The notes below the pieces were generated by a model, which saw only the letters and a list, made by a program, of their open reading frames with translations, made no database searches and was not told the DNA's origin. The position numbers and the translations under genes were made by a program. From Clostridia bacterium (GTDB lineage: Bacteria > Bacillota > Clostridia > UBA1381): a stretch of 24,488 nucleotides of DNA. The stretch lies in the NCBI GenBank assembly GCA_008668455.1, contig RQCD01000227.1, positions 1 through 24,488 of the forward strand, read 5' to 3'. Below are positions 7,628-15,114 of the stretch, one piece after another (positions within the stretch are counted from its first letter, which is position 1; each line of letters starts with the position of its first letter).

Positions 7628-8600
7628 CCTTCTGGAGCGTTCTTCCTGCAATTTTTGACGCACGTTCAGCGCCTCGGCGGTAGATGTCCTCAAGGTATGC
7701 CTTGTCGCCGGACAATTCATCATAACGCGCGCGGATCGGGCGCAGACATTCCACCACAGCCTCTGCGGTGTCTGCCTTAAAGTCGCCATAGCCCTTTCCC
7801 TGATATTCGGAAACAATGGTATCAATCGGCTTTCCGGTCACAGCGGAGAAAATGGTCAAAAGGTTGTTGATGCCTGCCTTTGCTTCGTCATTTTCGCGAT
7901 ATTCAATCACACCCTCACTGTCGGTCACGGCGCTTTTGATCTTCTTGGCAATGACATTAAAATCATCCAGAATCGAAATATAGGCTTTCGGATTCGGATC
8001 GGATTTGGACATTTTCTTGGTTGGCTCGGTTAAGCTCATTACCTTTGCGCCTGCCTTTGGCAGGAAGCCCTCCGGAATCTTAAAGACATCTCCGTAGATT
8101 CCGTTAAAACGTCCGGCAATATCGCGTGTGATTTCAATATGCTGCATCTGATCCTTTCCGACCGGCACTAAATCTGCCTGATACAACAGAATATCTGCCG
8201 CCATTAAAACTGGATAGGTAAAAAGTCCGGCATTAATGTTGTCGGCATGCTTTTCCGATTTGTCCTTAAACTGCGTCATACGGCTTAATTCGCCCATATA
8301 TGTAAAGCAGTCCAAAACCCAGCCGAGCTGCGCGTGTGCCGGCACATGCGACTGAATAAAAATGAGGTTTTCCTCCGGATCAACGCCGCATGCTAAATAA
8401 ACCTTCAAAAGATCCAGGGTATGCTTTCTCAGCTCTGCCGGATTCTGACGCACCGTGATGGAGTGCATGTCCATGATGGCATAGCAGCAATGATAATCAT
8501 ACTGTAAGTCCACAAAGTTTTTAATCGCACCCAGATAATTTCCGAGTGTGATATTTCCGGACGGCTGTACGCCGGATAGAATCACTTTTTTATCTTCCAT
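7599..8600 (-). CDS. trpS: Tryptophanyl-tRNA synthetase
   Basis: Class I synthetase that charges tRNA-Trp in the cytoplasm. The 333-aa product has the HIGH-type motif in the form TLGN within PSGNITLGNYLGA (about 13-25) and an intact KMSKS at 196-200 (KKMSKSDPN). DMHSIT, the tryptophan-pocket segment VLMAADILLYQADLVPVG, and KDQMQHIE are also typical. Length is usual for bacterial TrpRS. The RBS GTAGGAGA before ATG 8600 overlaps the end of the upstream aminotransferase, whose stop is only 2 nt away, so the two are cotranslated. No T-box leader precedes it, unlike many Firmicutes trpS genes; regulation would come from the gltX promoter. Confidence 0.96.
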   Translation of the reverse strand: MEDKKVILSGVQPSGNITLGNYLGAIKNFVDLQYDYHCCYAIMDMHSITVRQNPAELRKHTLDLLKVYLACGVDPEENLIFIQSHVPAHAQLGWVLDCFTYMGELSRMTQFKDKSEKHADNINAGLFTYPVLMAADILLYQADLVPVGKDQMQHIEITRDIAGRFNGIYGDVFKIPEGFLPKAGAKVMSLTEPTKKMSKSDPNPKAYISILDDFNVIAKKIKSAVTDSEGVIEYRENDEAKAGINNLLTIFSAVTGKPIDTIVSEYQGKGYGDFKADTAEAVVECLRPIRARYDELSGDKAYLEDIYRRGAERASKIAGRTLQKVYKKVGFVL

Positions 8601-8602
8601 AA

Positions 8603-9799
8603 TTATTCTCCTACAACCCGTTTTAAAACGTCACCTAAGATTTGAATACCCTTTTCGATCTTTTCCTCCGGCATCATCGAATAGTTCAGACGGAACAGGT
8701 TTGAAGGTGCGGTAATATCGGTGGAGAAGTTATTACCCGGCACGAATGCAACCTTTTCCTTTAAGCTTTCCTCTAAAATTACACCGGAATCTGTTCCCTC
8801 CGGCGTGGTGCAGAGAACGAAAATCCCCCCCTCCGGATGCGTCCAGGTAACGGTTTTCGGGAAATACTGTTCCATGCAGTCAAGCATAAATCTGCATTTT
8901 TCGCCGTACAGCATACAGGATTTTTTGATATATTCTTCAATATCATATTTCTTTAAAAATTCTGTTGCCATCATCTGGGTTAAAAGCGGCGTGTGTACGT
9001 CGTTCACCTGCTTTGCAACCTCAATTCTGTCCGAGAATCCCTCGTTGCAGACGGTATATCCCAAACGCATACCCGGAGAGAGAATCTTGGAAAATGATCC
9101 GACATAAATGACGCGTCCCTCGGTATCCATCGATTTGATGGTCGGCACGTCCTCGCCGGCAAACCGCAGATCGCCGTAGGGGTTATCTTCAATAATAATC
9201 ACATCATACTGCGACGCTAAAGAAAGCAGTCTCTTTCTTTTTTCCAGACTCATTGTGATACCGGAGGGATTCTGGAAGGTTGGAATGGTGTAAATTAATT
9301 TCACCTTTTTCTCCTTTAACACTTCCTCCAGCTTGTCTAAATCCATACCGTCGGATAAAACCGGAATCCCGATCAGATTTGCACGGTAGGAACGCAGAGA
9401 GTTAAGCGTACCGACAAAGCTCGGAGCTTCTACTGCCACGTTTTCTCCGTCGTTGATTAGAATTTTTGCTGCAAGGTCGATTCCCTGCTGTGCGCCGGTG
9501 GTCACGATAATGCGGTCGCCCTCTGAAAATGCAGAAACCTTATCCACACGCTTCCGGATTTGCTCAATAAACGGCTTGTAGCCGTCGGTTGTGCCATATT
9601 GGAGCGCACCTGCCGGATTTGTCATCAAGATTTTTCCGGCAATTTTTGATAATTCTTCTCCCGGAAAGAGCGCCGGATCGGGTGAGCCGCCGGCAAGCGA
9701 GATAATCTCCGGGTCTGCCATTCTCTTAAACATTTCCCGGATTGCAGATGCCTTTAACGGCTTGATCCGGTCGGATAAATATTGATTCGAATCGATCAT
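8603..9799 (-). CDS. PLP-dependent class I/II aminotransferase (LysN-like)
   Basis: Fold-type I aminotransferase of 398 aa. Visible features: SLAGGSPDPALFP near 34-46, TTGAQQGIDLA near 100-110, Asn-Pro in PTFQNPSG near 173-180, Asp205 in EDNPYGDLRF, and the Schiff-base Lys238 in SFSKILSPGMRLGY with Arg245 for the cofactor phosphate. The sequence resembles the 2-aminoadipate aminotransferase (LysN) and MocR-domain group without the N-terminal HTH. Substrate cannot be fixed from sequence; glutamate as amino donor is typical. RBS GAAAGGAAG stands before ATG 9799. It lies between glnS (17 nt upstream) and trpS (2 nt downstream) in the synthetase operon, which suggests a link to amino-acid supply. 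Confidence 0.87.
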   Translation of the reverse strand: MIDSNQYLSDRIKPLKASAIREMFKRMADPEIISLAGGSPDPALFPGEELSKIAGKILMTNPAGALQYGTTDGYKPFIEQIRKRVDKVSAFSEGDRIIVTTGAQQGIDLAAKILINDGENVAVEAPSFVGTLNSLRSYRANLIGIPVLSDGMDLDKLEEVLKEKKVKLIYTIPTFQNPSGITMSLEKRKRLLSLASQYDVIIIEDNPYGDLRFAGEDVPTIKSMDTEGRVIYVGSFSKILSPGMRLGYTVCNEGFSDRIEVAKQVNDVHTPLLTQMMATEFLKKYDIEEYIKKSCMLYGEKCRFMLDCMEQYFPKTVTWTHPEGGIFVLCTTPEGTDSGVILEESLKEKVAFVPGNNFSTDITAPSNLFRLNYSMMPEEKIEKGIQILGDVLKRVVGE

Positions 9800-9816
9800 A
9801 TCGAAAACTTCCTTTC

Positions 9817-11493
9817 TTATTTAAGCTTTGCCCAGGAATCCTTGAGGGCAACGGTTCTGTTAAATATCAGATGCTCTGGGGTACTGTCGGTGTCAGCGCA
9901 GAAATATCCCGTCCGCAGGAACTGGAAGGTATCTCCCGGCTTTGCGGATTTCAGGTTTTCCTCTAGCTTGCAATTTTCTAAAGTAACAACAGAATCCGGA
10001 TTCAGGTTTTCTAAAAAGCTTCCAACCTTACTCTCATCCGACGGGTTTTCCACATTAAAGAGCCGGTCGTAAAGACGGACGGCTGCGTTGATTGCATGCT
10101 TCGCGCTCACCCAGTGGATCGTACCCCTGACCTTTCTTCCGTCCGGCGACTGACCGCCGCGCGTTTCGGGATCGTAGGTACAGTGGATCACGCATACTTT
10201 TCCGTTTTCATCCTTTTCAACAGACTGACAGGTGACATAATAGGCGCTCTTTAAGCGAACCTCTCTGCCGATCGTCATACGGAAATACTTTTTCGGAGCG
10301 TCCTCCATAAAGTCATCCTCCTCGATATAAAGCTCCTTGGAGAAGGTGACAGTTCGTGTTCCTGCCTCCGGATTTTCCGGATTGATTTCAACTTCAATCT
10401 GTTCCTCTAAATCCTCCGGATAATTGTCAATCATTAATTTTACCGGACGGAGGACTGCCATAGCACGTGGCGATTTTTTATTTAAATCCTCACGGACGCA
10501 GTATTCCAAAAGACTAAAGTCAATCACGCTGTTTGCCTTGGCAACGCCGATCCGGTCGCAGAAATCGCGGATTGCTTCTGCGGTGTAACCGCGGCGGCGC
10601 ATGCCGCAGAGCGTACCCATACGCGGATCGTTCCAGCCGGACACAATGCCGTCCTGTACTAATTTTAAACACTTTCTTTTACTGGTCAGCGTATAGTTTA
10701 AATTCATTCTGGCAAATTCAATCTGCCGCGACGGATGTTCAAAGCCTAATTCGCGCAAGAACCAGTCATAAAGCGGACGGTGATCCTCAAACTCTAAGGA
10801 GCAGAGCGAGTGTGTTACACCCTCCACAGTATCGGAAATCGGATGCGCAAAGTCGTACATGGGATAAACGCACCATTTATCTCCGGTACGGTGGTGTGTT
10901 GCGTGCAGAATCCGGTAGATGACAGGATCACGCATATTTAAATTCCGGGATGCCATATCAATTTTTGCCCGGAGTACCTTTGCGCCGTTTTCAAATTCGC
11001 CGTCGGTCATCCTCTGGAACAGCTCCAGATTTTCCTCAATGCTCCGATTGCGGTAAGGACTGTTTTTTCCGGGTTCTTTTAAGGTACCGCGGTATTCCCG
11101 GATTTCCTCTGCGCTCAAATCGTCCACATAGGCTTTTCCGAGCTTGATTAATTTGATTGCCGATTCGTAGATCACATCAAAATAATCGGATGCATAGAGA
11201 ACCTTGTCCCAGGAAAAACCGAGCCAGCGGATGTCCTCCATGATGGCGTCCACATACTCCACGTCCTCCTTGGTCGGGTTGGTATCATCCAAACGCAGGT
11301 TGCACGTGCCGCGGTATTTTTGCGCTGTACCGAAATCAATGCAGATTGCCTTTGCATGGCCAATATGCAGATAGCCGTTCGGTTCAGGCGGAAAACGCGT
11401 CTGCACATGATCGTAAACCCCGTCTGCTAAGTCCTTGTTAATTGCTTCGTGAATAAAATTTGTACCTGTGAAATTTGCTTCCATTTCTGCCAT
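9817..11493 (-). CDS. glnS: Glutaminyl-tRNA synthetase
   Basis: Class I synthetase that attaches glutamine directly to tRNA-Gln. The 558-aa product has the HIGH motif in PPEPNGYLHIGHAKAI (about 35-50), LRLDDTNP near 66-73, the KMSKS-like LTSKRK, and the GlnRS landmark DPRMGTLCGMRRRGY; the C-terminal beta-barrel anticodon domain follows (from about 340). Many Firmicutes lack GlnRS and make Gln-tRNA by transamidation, so this gene marks a lineage that took up GlnRS. Start at ATG 11493 with GAGGGG upstream; the gltX stop (11495-11497) is 1 nt away, so translation is coupled. The paired gltX suggests separate charging of Glu and Gln. Confidence 0.95.
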   Translation of the reverse strand: MAEMEANFTGTNFIHEAINKDLADGVYDHVQTRFPPEPNGYLHIGHAKAICIDFGTAQKYRGTCNLRLDDTNPTKEDVEYVDAIMEDIRWLGFSWDKVLYASDYFDVIYESAIKLIKLGKAYVDDLSAEEIREYRGTLKEPGKNSPYRNRSIEENLELFQRMTDGEFENGAKVLRAKIDMASRNLNMRDPVIYRILHATHHRTGDKWCVYPMYDFAHPISDTVEGVTHSLCSLEFEDHRPLYDWFLRELGFEHPSRQIEFARMNLNYTLTSKRKCLKLVQDGIVSGWNDPRMGTLCGMRRRGYTAEAIRDFCDRIGVAKANSVIDFSLLEYCVREDLNKKSPRAMAVLRPVKLMIDNYPEDLEEQIEVEINPENPEAGTRTVTFSKELYIEEDDFMEDAPKKYFRMTIGREVRLKSAYYVTCQSVEKDENGKVCVIHCTYDPETRGGQSPDGRKVRGTIHWVSAKHAINAAVRLYDRLFNVENPSDESKVGSFLENLNPDSVVTLENCKLEENLKSAKPGDTFQFLRTGYFCADTDSTPEHLIFNRTVALKDSWAKLK

Positions 11494-11494
11494 G

Positions 11495-13156
11495 TCAGCC
11501 CCTCGCTTTCAGTAGATTGATTGCGCTGTCAAAGCGCGCCTGCGTTTCTTCCTCGCCTAACACCTGTAAAATCTGATACAGATCCGGCGTATTTTTTCTG
11601 CCGGTTGCCGCTGCACGGATCACTGTGCTGACATCGCCGACATGTCCTTTGTAGGAATCCGGATCTTTTTTATAAATCTTCGGCGCTTTTGCATAGCCGA
11701 GAGCTTCGCTCATTTCGCGAATTCTCGGAAACCAGTCCTCCTGGCTGTCGTCTGCGCGATAGATTGTTTTGTAGGTTTCTAAAATTTCGGTCATGTCTGC
11801 GTTGGAGAGATTCTCCGGAAAATCCGGGTTCTCCGGGCGGCGATAGAAATAGTCGGTATAATCAACAGTATCCTCCCATTTTGCCAGATCCTTTCGCGGC
11901 TTTTCGTTTCCGCGCTCAATGGCAAAAATCCGGTGCGCATAGCCGCTGTCCGAGGAATGCTTCTCTGCAACGTCCGGACGGTATTGCTTTGCCCAGGCAT
12001 ATACCGCGGCATAGACGGTGGCAGCGTCCAGTGTTGCAATATAGATTTTGCTGATGGCGTTTATCTTTGCAAGGTCAAAGAGTGCGCCTGCCTTGCTCAT
12101 GTGCGAAAGCGAGAACGGAAATTCCTCTCTTGAAAGAGCCGGATTGCTGCGCCGCCATTCCTCATAGTTGGAATTGGCAATGGTTAATAAGTATTCTAAA
12201 ACGGATTCCTTCGGATAGCCGACTTCGTGGTAATAATCCACTGCCGCCTCCGGGTCCTTTCGTTTGGAGAGCTTGCGCTTTCCGCCTGTCTCCGTATCTT
12301 CTTTCATGATCGGAGAAATATGTGCATAGCGCGGAGCAGGGAAGCCTAAAACATCAAACAGCTGTAAATGCACCGGTGCGGAGGAAATCCATTCGTCTCC
12401 GCGGATGACATCGGTTGTTCCCATCAAAAAATCGTCCACTGCATGTGCAAAATGATAGGTCGGAATGCCGTCTGTTTTTAAAAGCACCACGTCGATATCA
12501 TTTTCCGGCATCTCGATGTTTCCCTTTACGCCGTCTGAAAAGGAGATCCTGCGGTCTGCCGCACCGGGTGAACGCAGACGCAGCACATAGGGTGTGCCGG
12601 CTTTTATCTTTTCTTCAATTTCTTCATAGGTAAGGCTGCGGCATTTTGCATATTTTCCGTAGTAGCCGGGGTTTTCCTTGTTTTCCTCCTGCGTTTTCCG
12701 GATTGCGTCCAATTCCTCAGCGGTGCAGAAGCAGGGGTATGCCAAGCCCTTTTGCACTAATTCCTTGCAGAATACCTGATAGATTTCCTTTCGCTGGCTC
12801 TGGGTATACGGTCCGTATGCGCCGATTTCCTCTGTTTCGGAAATCATGCCCTCGTCAAATTCAATTCCGAACGCCTTTAAACCGTTCACCAGACCGGAAA
12901 CACCGTTTTCTACCTCACGCTTTTTGTCAGTATCCTCAATCCGCAGAAAGAAAATACCGCCGCTTGTATGCGCCACACGCTCGGCTGTATATGCTGCAAA
13001 CAACCCTCCGATATGCAAAAATCCGGTCGGACTGGGCGCAAACCGCGTCACCTTTGCTCCCTCCGGCAGCTGCCGCCGGGGATAGCGTGCCAAAAGCTCC
13101 TCCCGGGTTGCCGTAATATTTCCAAACAGCAAATCCGCTAATTTCATTCCATCCAT
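11495..13156 (-). CDS. gltX: Glutamyl-tRNA synthetase
   Basis: Class I synthetase for tRNA-Glu. The 553-aa product shows the HIGG form of the first motif in RFAPSPTGFLHIGGLFAAY, LRIEDTDKKREVENG, and the KMSKS-like KRKLSKRKDPEAAVDYYHE. The Lys-Asp-Pro after KLSKR, in place of the more usual His-Gly, marks a divergent clostridial subgroup. It is about 60-80 residues longer than E. coli GluRS (471 aa), from insertions and a longer C-terminal anticodon region. The start is uncertain: ATG 13156 (Met-Asp-Gly-Met-Lys) with AGGCAGGA upstream is chosen; ATG 13147 and 13177 are alternatives, and the open frame reaches 13201. First gene of the long minus-strand operon. Confidence 0.92.
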   Translation of the reverse strand: MDGMKLADLLFGNITATREELLARYPRRQLPEGAKVTRFAPSPTGFLHIGGLFAAYTAERVAHTSGGIFFLRIEDTDKKREVENGVSGLVNGLKAFGIEFDEGMISETEEIGAYGPYTQSQRKEIYQVFCKELVQKGLAYPCFCTAEELDAIRKTQEENKENPGYYGKYAKCRSLTYEEIEEKIKAGTPYVLRLRSPGAADRRISFSDGVKGNIEMPENDIDVVLLKTDGIPTYHFAHAVDDFLMGTTDVIRGDEWISSAPVHLQLFDVLGFPAPRYAHISPIMKEDTETGGKRKLSKRKDPEAAVDYYHEVGYPKESVLEYLLTIANSNYEEWRRSNPALSREEFPFSLSHMSKAGALFDLAKINAISKIYIATLDAATVYAAVYAWAKQYRPDVAEKHSSDSGYAHRIFAIERGNEKPRKDLAKWEDTVDYTDYFYRRPENPDFPENLSNADMTEILETYKTIYRADDSQEDWFPRIREMSEALGYAKAPKIYKKDPDSYKGHVGDVSTVIRAAATGRKNTPDLYQILQVLGEEETQARFDSAINLLKARG

Positions 13157-13213
13157 TAAGAAAATCCTGCCTTTCATTTGTGTTCTCGTAGGAAAAGACA
13201 CTTATATTCTTCT

Positions 13214-13242
13214 ATTATACCTCGAAATGCTTTCAATATCAA
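13214..13242 (-). promoter_or_regulatory. Promoter of the gltX-glnS-aminotransferase-trpS-tagO-wecB operon
   Basis: Near-consensus sigma-A promoter on the minus strand: -35 TTGATA (13237-13242), 17-nt spacer, -10 TATAAT (13214-13219). Transcription would start near 13207, giving a leader of about 50 nt before gltX ATG 13156. No T-box or riboswitch fits in such a short leader. It is the only clear promoter for six tightly packed genes. Confidence 0.8.
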
Positions 13243-13310
13243 TATTTTTTTGGAAAAAAGACTGAATTTTTGAAAAAAAGCTGAAAGCTATGCATAAAAT
13301 TTACAATCAG

Positions 13311-13341
13311 TTCACACAATCCGACAAAAAAGTATTATAAT
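13311..13341 (+). promoter_or_regulatory. Probable promoter of the GH1 glycosidase
   Basis: TATAAT at 13336-13341 lies 32 nt before the ATG; the best -35 is TTCACA at 13311-13316 with a 19-nt spacer, which is longer than optimal. The region around it is A/T rich, with A-tracts that could act as an UP element. It diverges from the gltX promoter about 70 nt away. Confidence 0.45.
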
Positions 13342-13372
13342 GTTTTTATACAGATGTGAGGAGGAATACATA

Positions 13373-14626
13373 ATGTATGATATTTTTTCATTAAAGGATT
13401 TTAAAATGCCGGAAAACTTTCTGTGGGGTTCGGGATATGCCGGACATCAGGTCGAGGGTAATAACACAAACAATCAATGGTGGTTGGACGAAGAAGAAGG
13501 CAGACTTCCCGAGAAATCGGGTTTGGCTTGCAACAGCTATGAAATGTTTGAAACAGATGCTGCATTGGTAGAAAAGCTTGGTCATAAATCTTTCAGAACA
13601 TCTGTTGAATGGTGCAGAATAGAACCCGAAGAAGGCATTTTCAATGAAGAGGCAGTAAATCACTATATTAAGTTTTTTGCAAGCCTTAAAGAAAAGGGTA
13701 TAAAGGTTTTTGCAACGATGGTGCACTTCACTGTCCCGTTGTGGTTTTATAAAAAAGGACATTTTGAAAATGCCGAAAATGTAAAGTGCTTTGAAAGATA
13801 CTTGGAATATATCGTTCCGAAAATTGCCCCTTATGTGGACTTTTGGAACGTGATTAATGAGTTTAATCTTCAGAAACCGGAATTCAAGCTGAACTCTCTG
13901 CTTTTCCATGCGAGAGGTTATCATGTTATAAAGAAGTATTCAAAAGGTCCGGTAAGCTCGGCGCATGCTTTGGTACAACCTTATCCGTATCGTCCGTTTG
14001 ACAGATGGGATAAAGCGATGTGTGAAATCAGCGATTTAAAAAATAATGAGTTTTTCTTCCATGCAATAAGAACGGGAGAAATTGTTTTTCCTGAGCGTGA
14101 TGCTGTATTTAACAGCGAAGTAAAAGATACGGTAGATTTCTGGTCTATCAATACATATGTAAGAGCGATGATAGATTCAAGAGTGCATAATCTGAAAGGA
14201 AAGGTGTATGAGCACAAACATCTCAAAATGATAGATTGCGATTTCTACTTGGAAGAAATATACCCCGAAGGCGTTATCGCAAGCTTGGGCAGATGCCAAG
14301 ATAAGCCGATTTATATAACAGAAAACGGTTGCTCTTGTGATGATGATCGTTTCAGAATTGTATATATGGCACTGTTTTTATCAGCCATTTCAGAGGCTAT
14401 AAAAATGGGTTGCGATGTGAGAGGATATTCATGTTGGTCTTTGCTGGATAACTATGAGTGGGGAAGTTACAAACCAAAATTCGGTTTGTGCAGCTGTGAT
14501 CCGAATACATTTGAGAGAATCGAGAAACCGAGTGCATATTTTTATAAGGACATTATAGAAAACAACGGCTTAAATCAAGAGATAATCAGAAAGCATCTAA
14601 AAGAATTACCGTCATTGGGACTGTAA
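13373..14626 (+). CDS. Glycoside hydrolase family 1 beta-glucosidase/beta-glycosidase, likely horizontally acquired
   Basis: Retaining beta-glycosidase, probably cytoplasmic since no signal peptide is seen. The 417-aa product has the GH1 acid/base Glu163 in WNVINEF and the nucleophile Glu317 in YITENG. Glycone-binding residues are present: Gln26 in HQVEG, His118 in MVHFTVP, and Glu362-Trp363 in WSLLDNYEWG. Glu362 points to unphosphorylated substrates, since 6-phospho-beta-glucosidases carry Ser there. It is shorter than most GH1 enzymes (450-480 aa). The start at ATG 13373 has GAGGAGGA upstream; the frame also opens at 13340. Fourteen of 17 Arg codons are AGA and none are CGG or CGC, unlike its neighbours, and a transposase fragment abuts its 3' end. 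Transfer is likely. Confidence 0.87.
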   Translation: MYDIFSLKDFKMPENFLWGSGYAGHQVEGNNTNNQWWLDEEEGRLPEKSGLACNSYEMFETDAALVEKLGHKSFRTSVEWCRIEPEEGIFNEEAVNHYIKFFASLKEKGIKVFATMVHFTVPLWFYKKGHFENAENVKCFERYLEYIVPKIAPYVDFWNVINEFNLQKPEFKLNSLLFHARGYHVIKKYSKGPVSSAHALVQPYPYRPFDRWDKAMCEISDLKNNEFFFHAIRTGEIVFPERDAVFNSEVKDTVDFWSINTYVRAMIDSRVHNLKGKVYEHKHLKMIDCDFYLEEIYPEGVIASLGRCQDKPIYITENGCSCDDDRFRIVYMALFLSAISEAIKMGCDVRGYSCWSLLDNYEWGSYKPKFGLCSCDPNTFERIEKPSAYFYKDIIENNGLNQEIIRKHLKELPSLGL

Positions 14627-14977
14627 AAACAATGCCATGATATAAGGGAGATGGTGTACGAAGTTGATGTATGATACAGTAGGTTTAGCTTGAAAGAACG
14701 AATGATTGCATTTTTTATCCGAGCAACGATAATTAGAATAATCGTTGTAATCGTGATGAAGAAATGCAGATTTACCGCAAACGGGGCAAGAAGGATATTT
14801 TCTTTGCTCTGGCGGAAGTGGTTTTGCACCTCTTGAACCACTTGAAACAAAATCAGGTGCAAATTGATGTTTGCATTTACGGCATTGGTATTTTTGCTTA
14901 CCAAACTTATCCTTGCCGTATTTATAAAGTGAATAAGAGTTGCACCGAGGGCAACTGTGTGATATAATATTTACCAT
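14612..14977 (-). pseudogene. Truncated zinc-ribbon transposase (insertion-sequence remnant)
   Basis: The 121-aa frame begins with two zinc-ribbon-like motifs: CPRC...CRKC (residues 9-36) and CPVC...CSDKKC (about 64-90), with HHDYNDYSNYRCSDKKCNHS nearby. This arrangement is typical of the N-terminus of DDE transposases from Clostridia; the catalytic DDE domain is missing. The last 25 or so residues (from VSYINF) look unlike a transposase and probably come from sequence after the break. The 3' end overlaps the GH1 stop by 15 nt. Its start is intact, with AAAGGAGAT before ATG 14977 and a promoter. I could not name the IS family, and found no clear terminal inverted repeats. A free-standing small zinc-ribbon protein is the other possibility. 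Confidence 0.65.
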
Positions 14978-15035
14978 GAGATCTTGATCTCCTTTCTCTG
15001 ATTTTCAGGGAGGTATTTGGGTTTGTGGTAAAACC

Positions 15036-15064
15036 ATTATACCATAAGGAGTTCAAGGTCTCAA
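15036..15064 (-). promoter_or_regulatory. Promoter of the truncated transposase
   Basis: Minus strand: -35 TTGAGA (15059-15064), 17-nt spacer, -10 TATAAT (15036-15041), about 50 nt before the start of the transposase fragment. The perfect -10 and spacing indicate a functional promoter left from the insertion sequence. Confidence 0.65.
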
Positions 15065-15114
15065 CTTTCATTTAACTTAACAAAACGTACAGATGTTTTA
15101 GGAGTTGAAAAGCT

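Noticed and set aside
12646..13116. 156-aa plus-strand open frame opposite gltX
   Set aside because: It is antisense to a well-supported synthetase, rich in Arg, Pro and Ser, and has no RBS; typical shadow of a codon-biased gene.
13391..13924. 177-aa minus-strand open frame opposite the GH1 gene
   Set aside because: No RBS or promoter, low-complexity Phe/Ile/Lys-rich product, and lies fully within the GH1 reading frame that has catalytic motifs.
14575..14904. 109-aa minus-strand open frame overlapping the transposase fragment
   Set aside because: Different frame from the zinc-ribbon protein, with no RBS and no recognisable motif.
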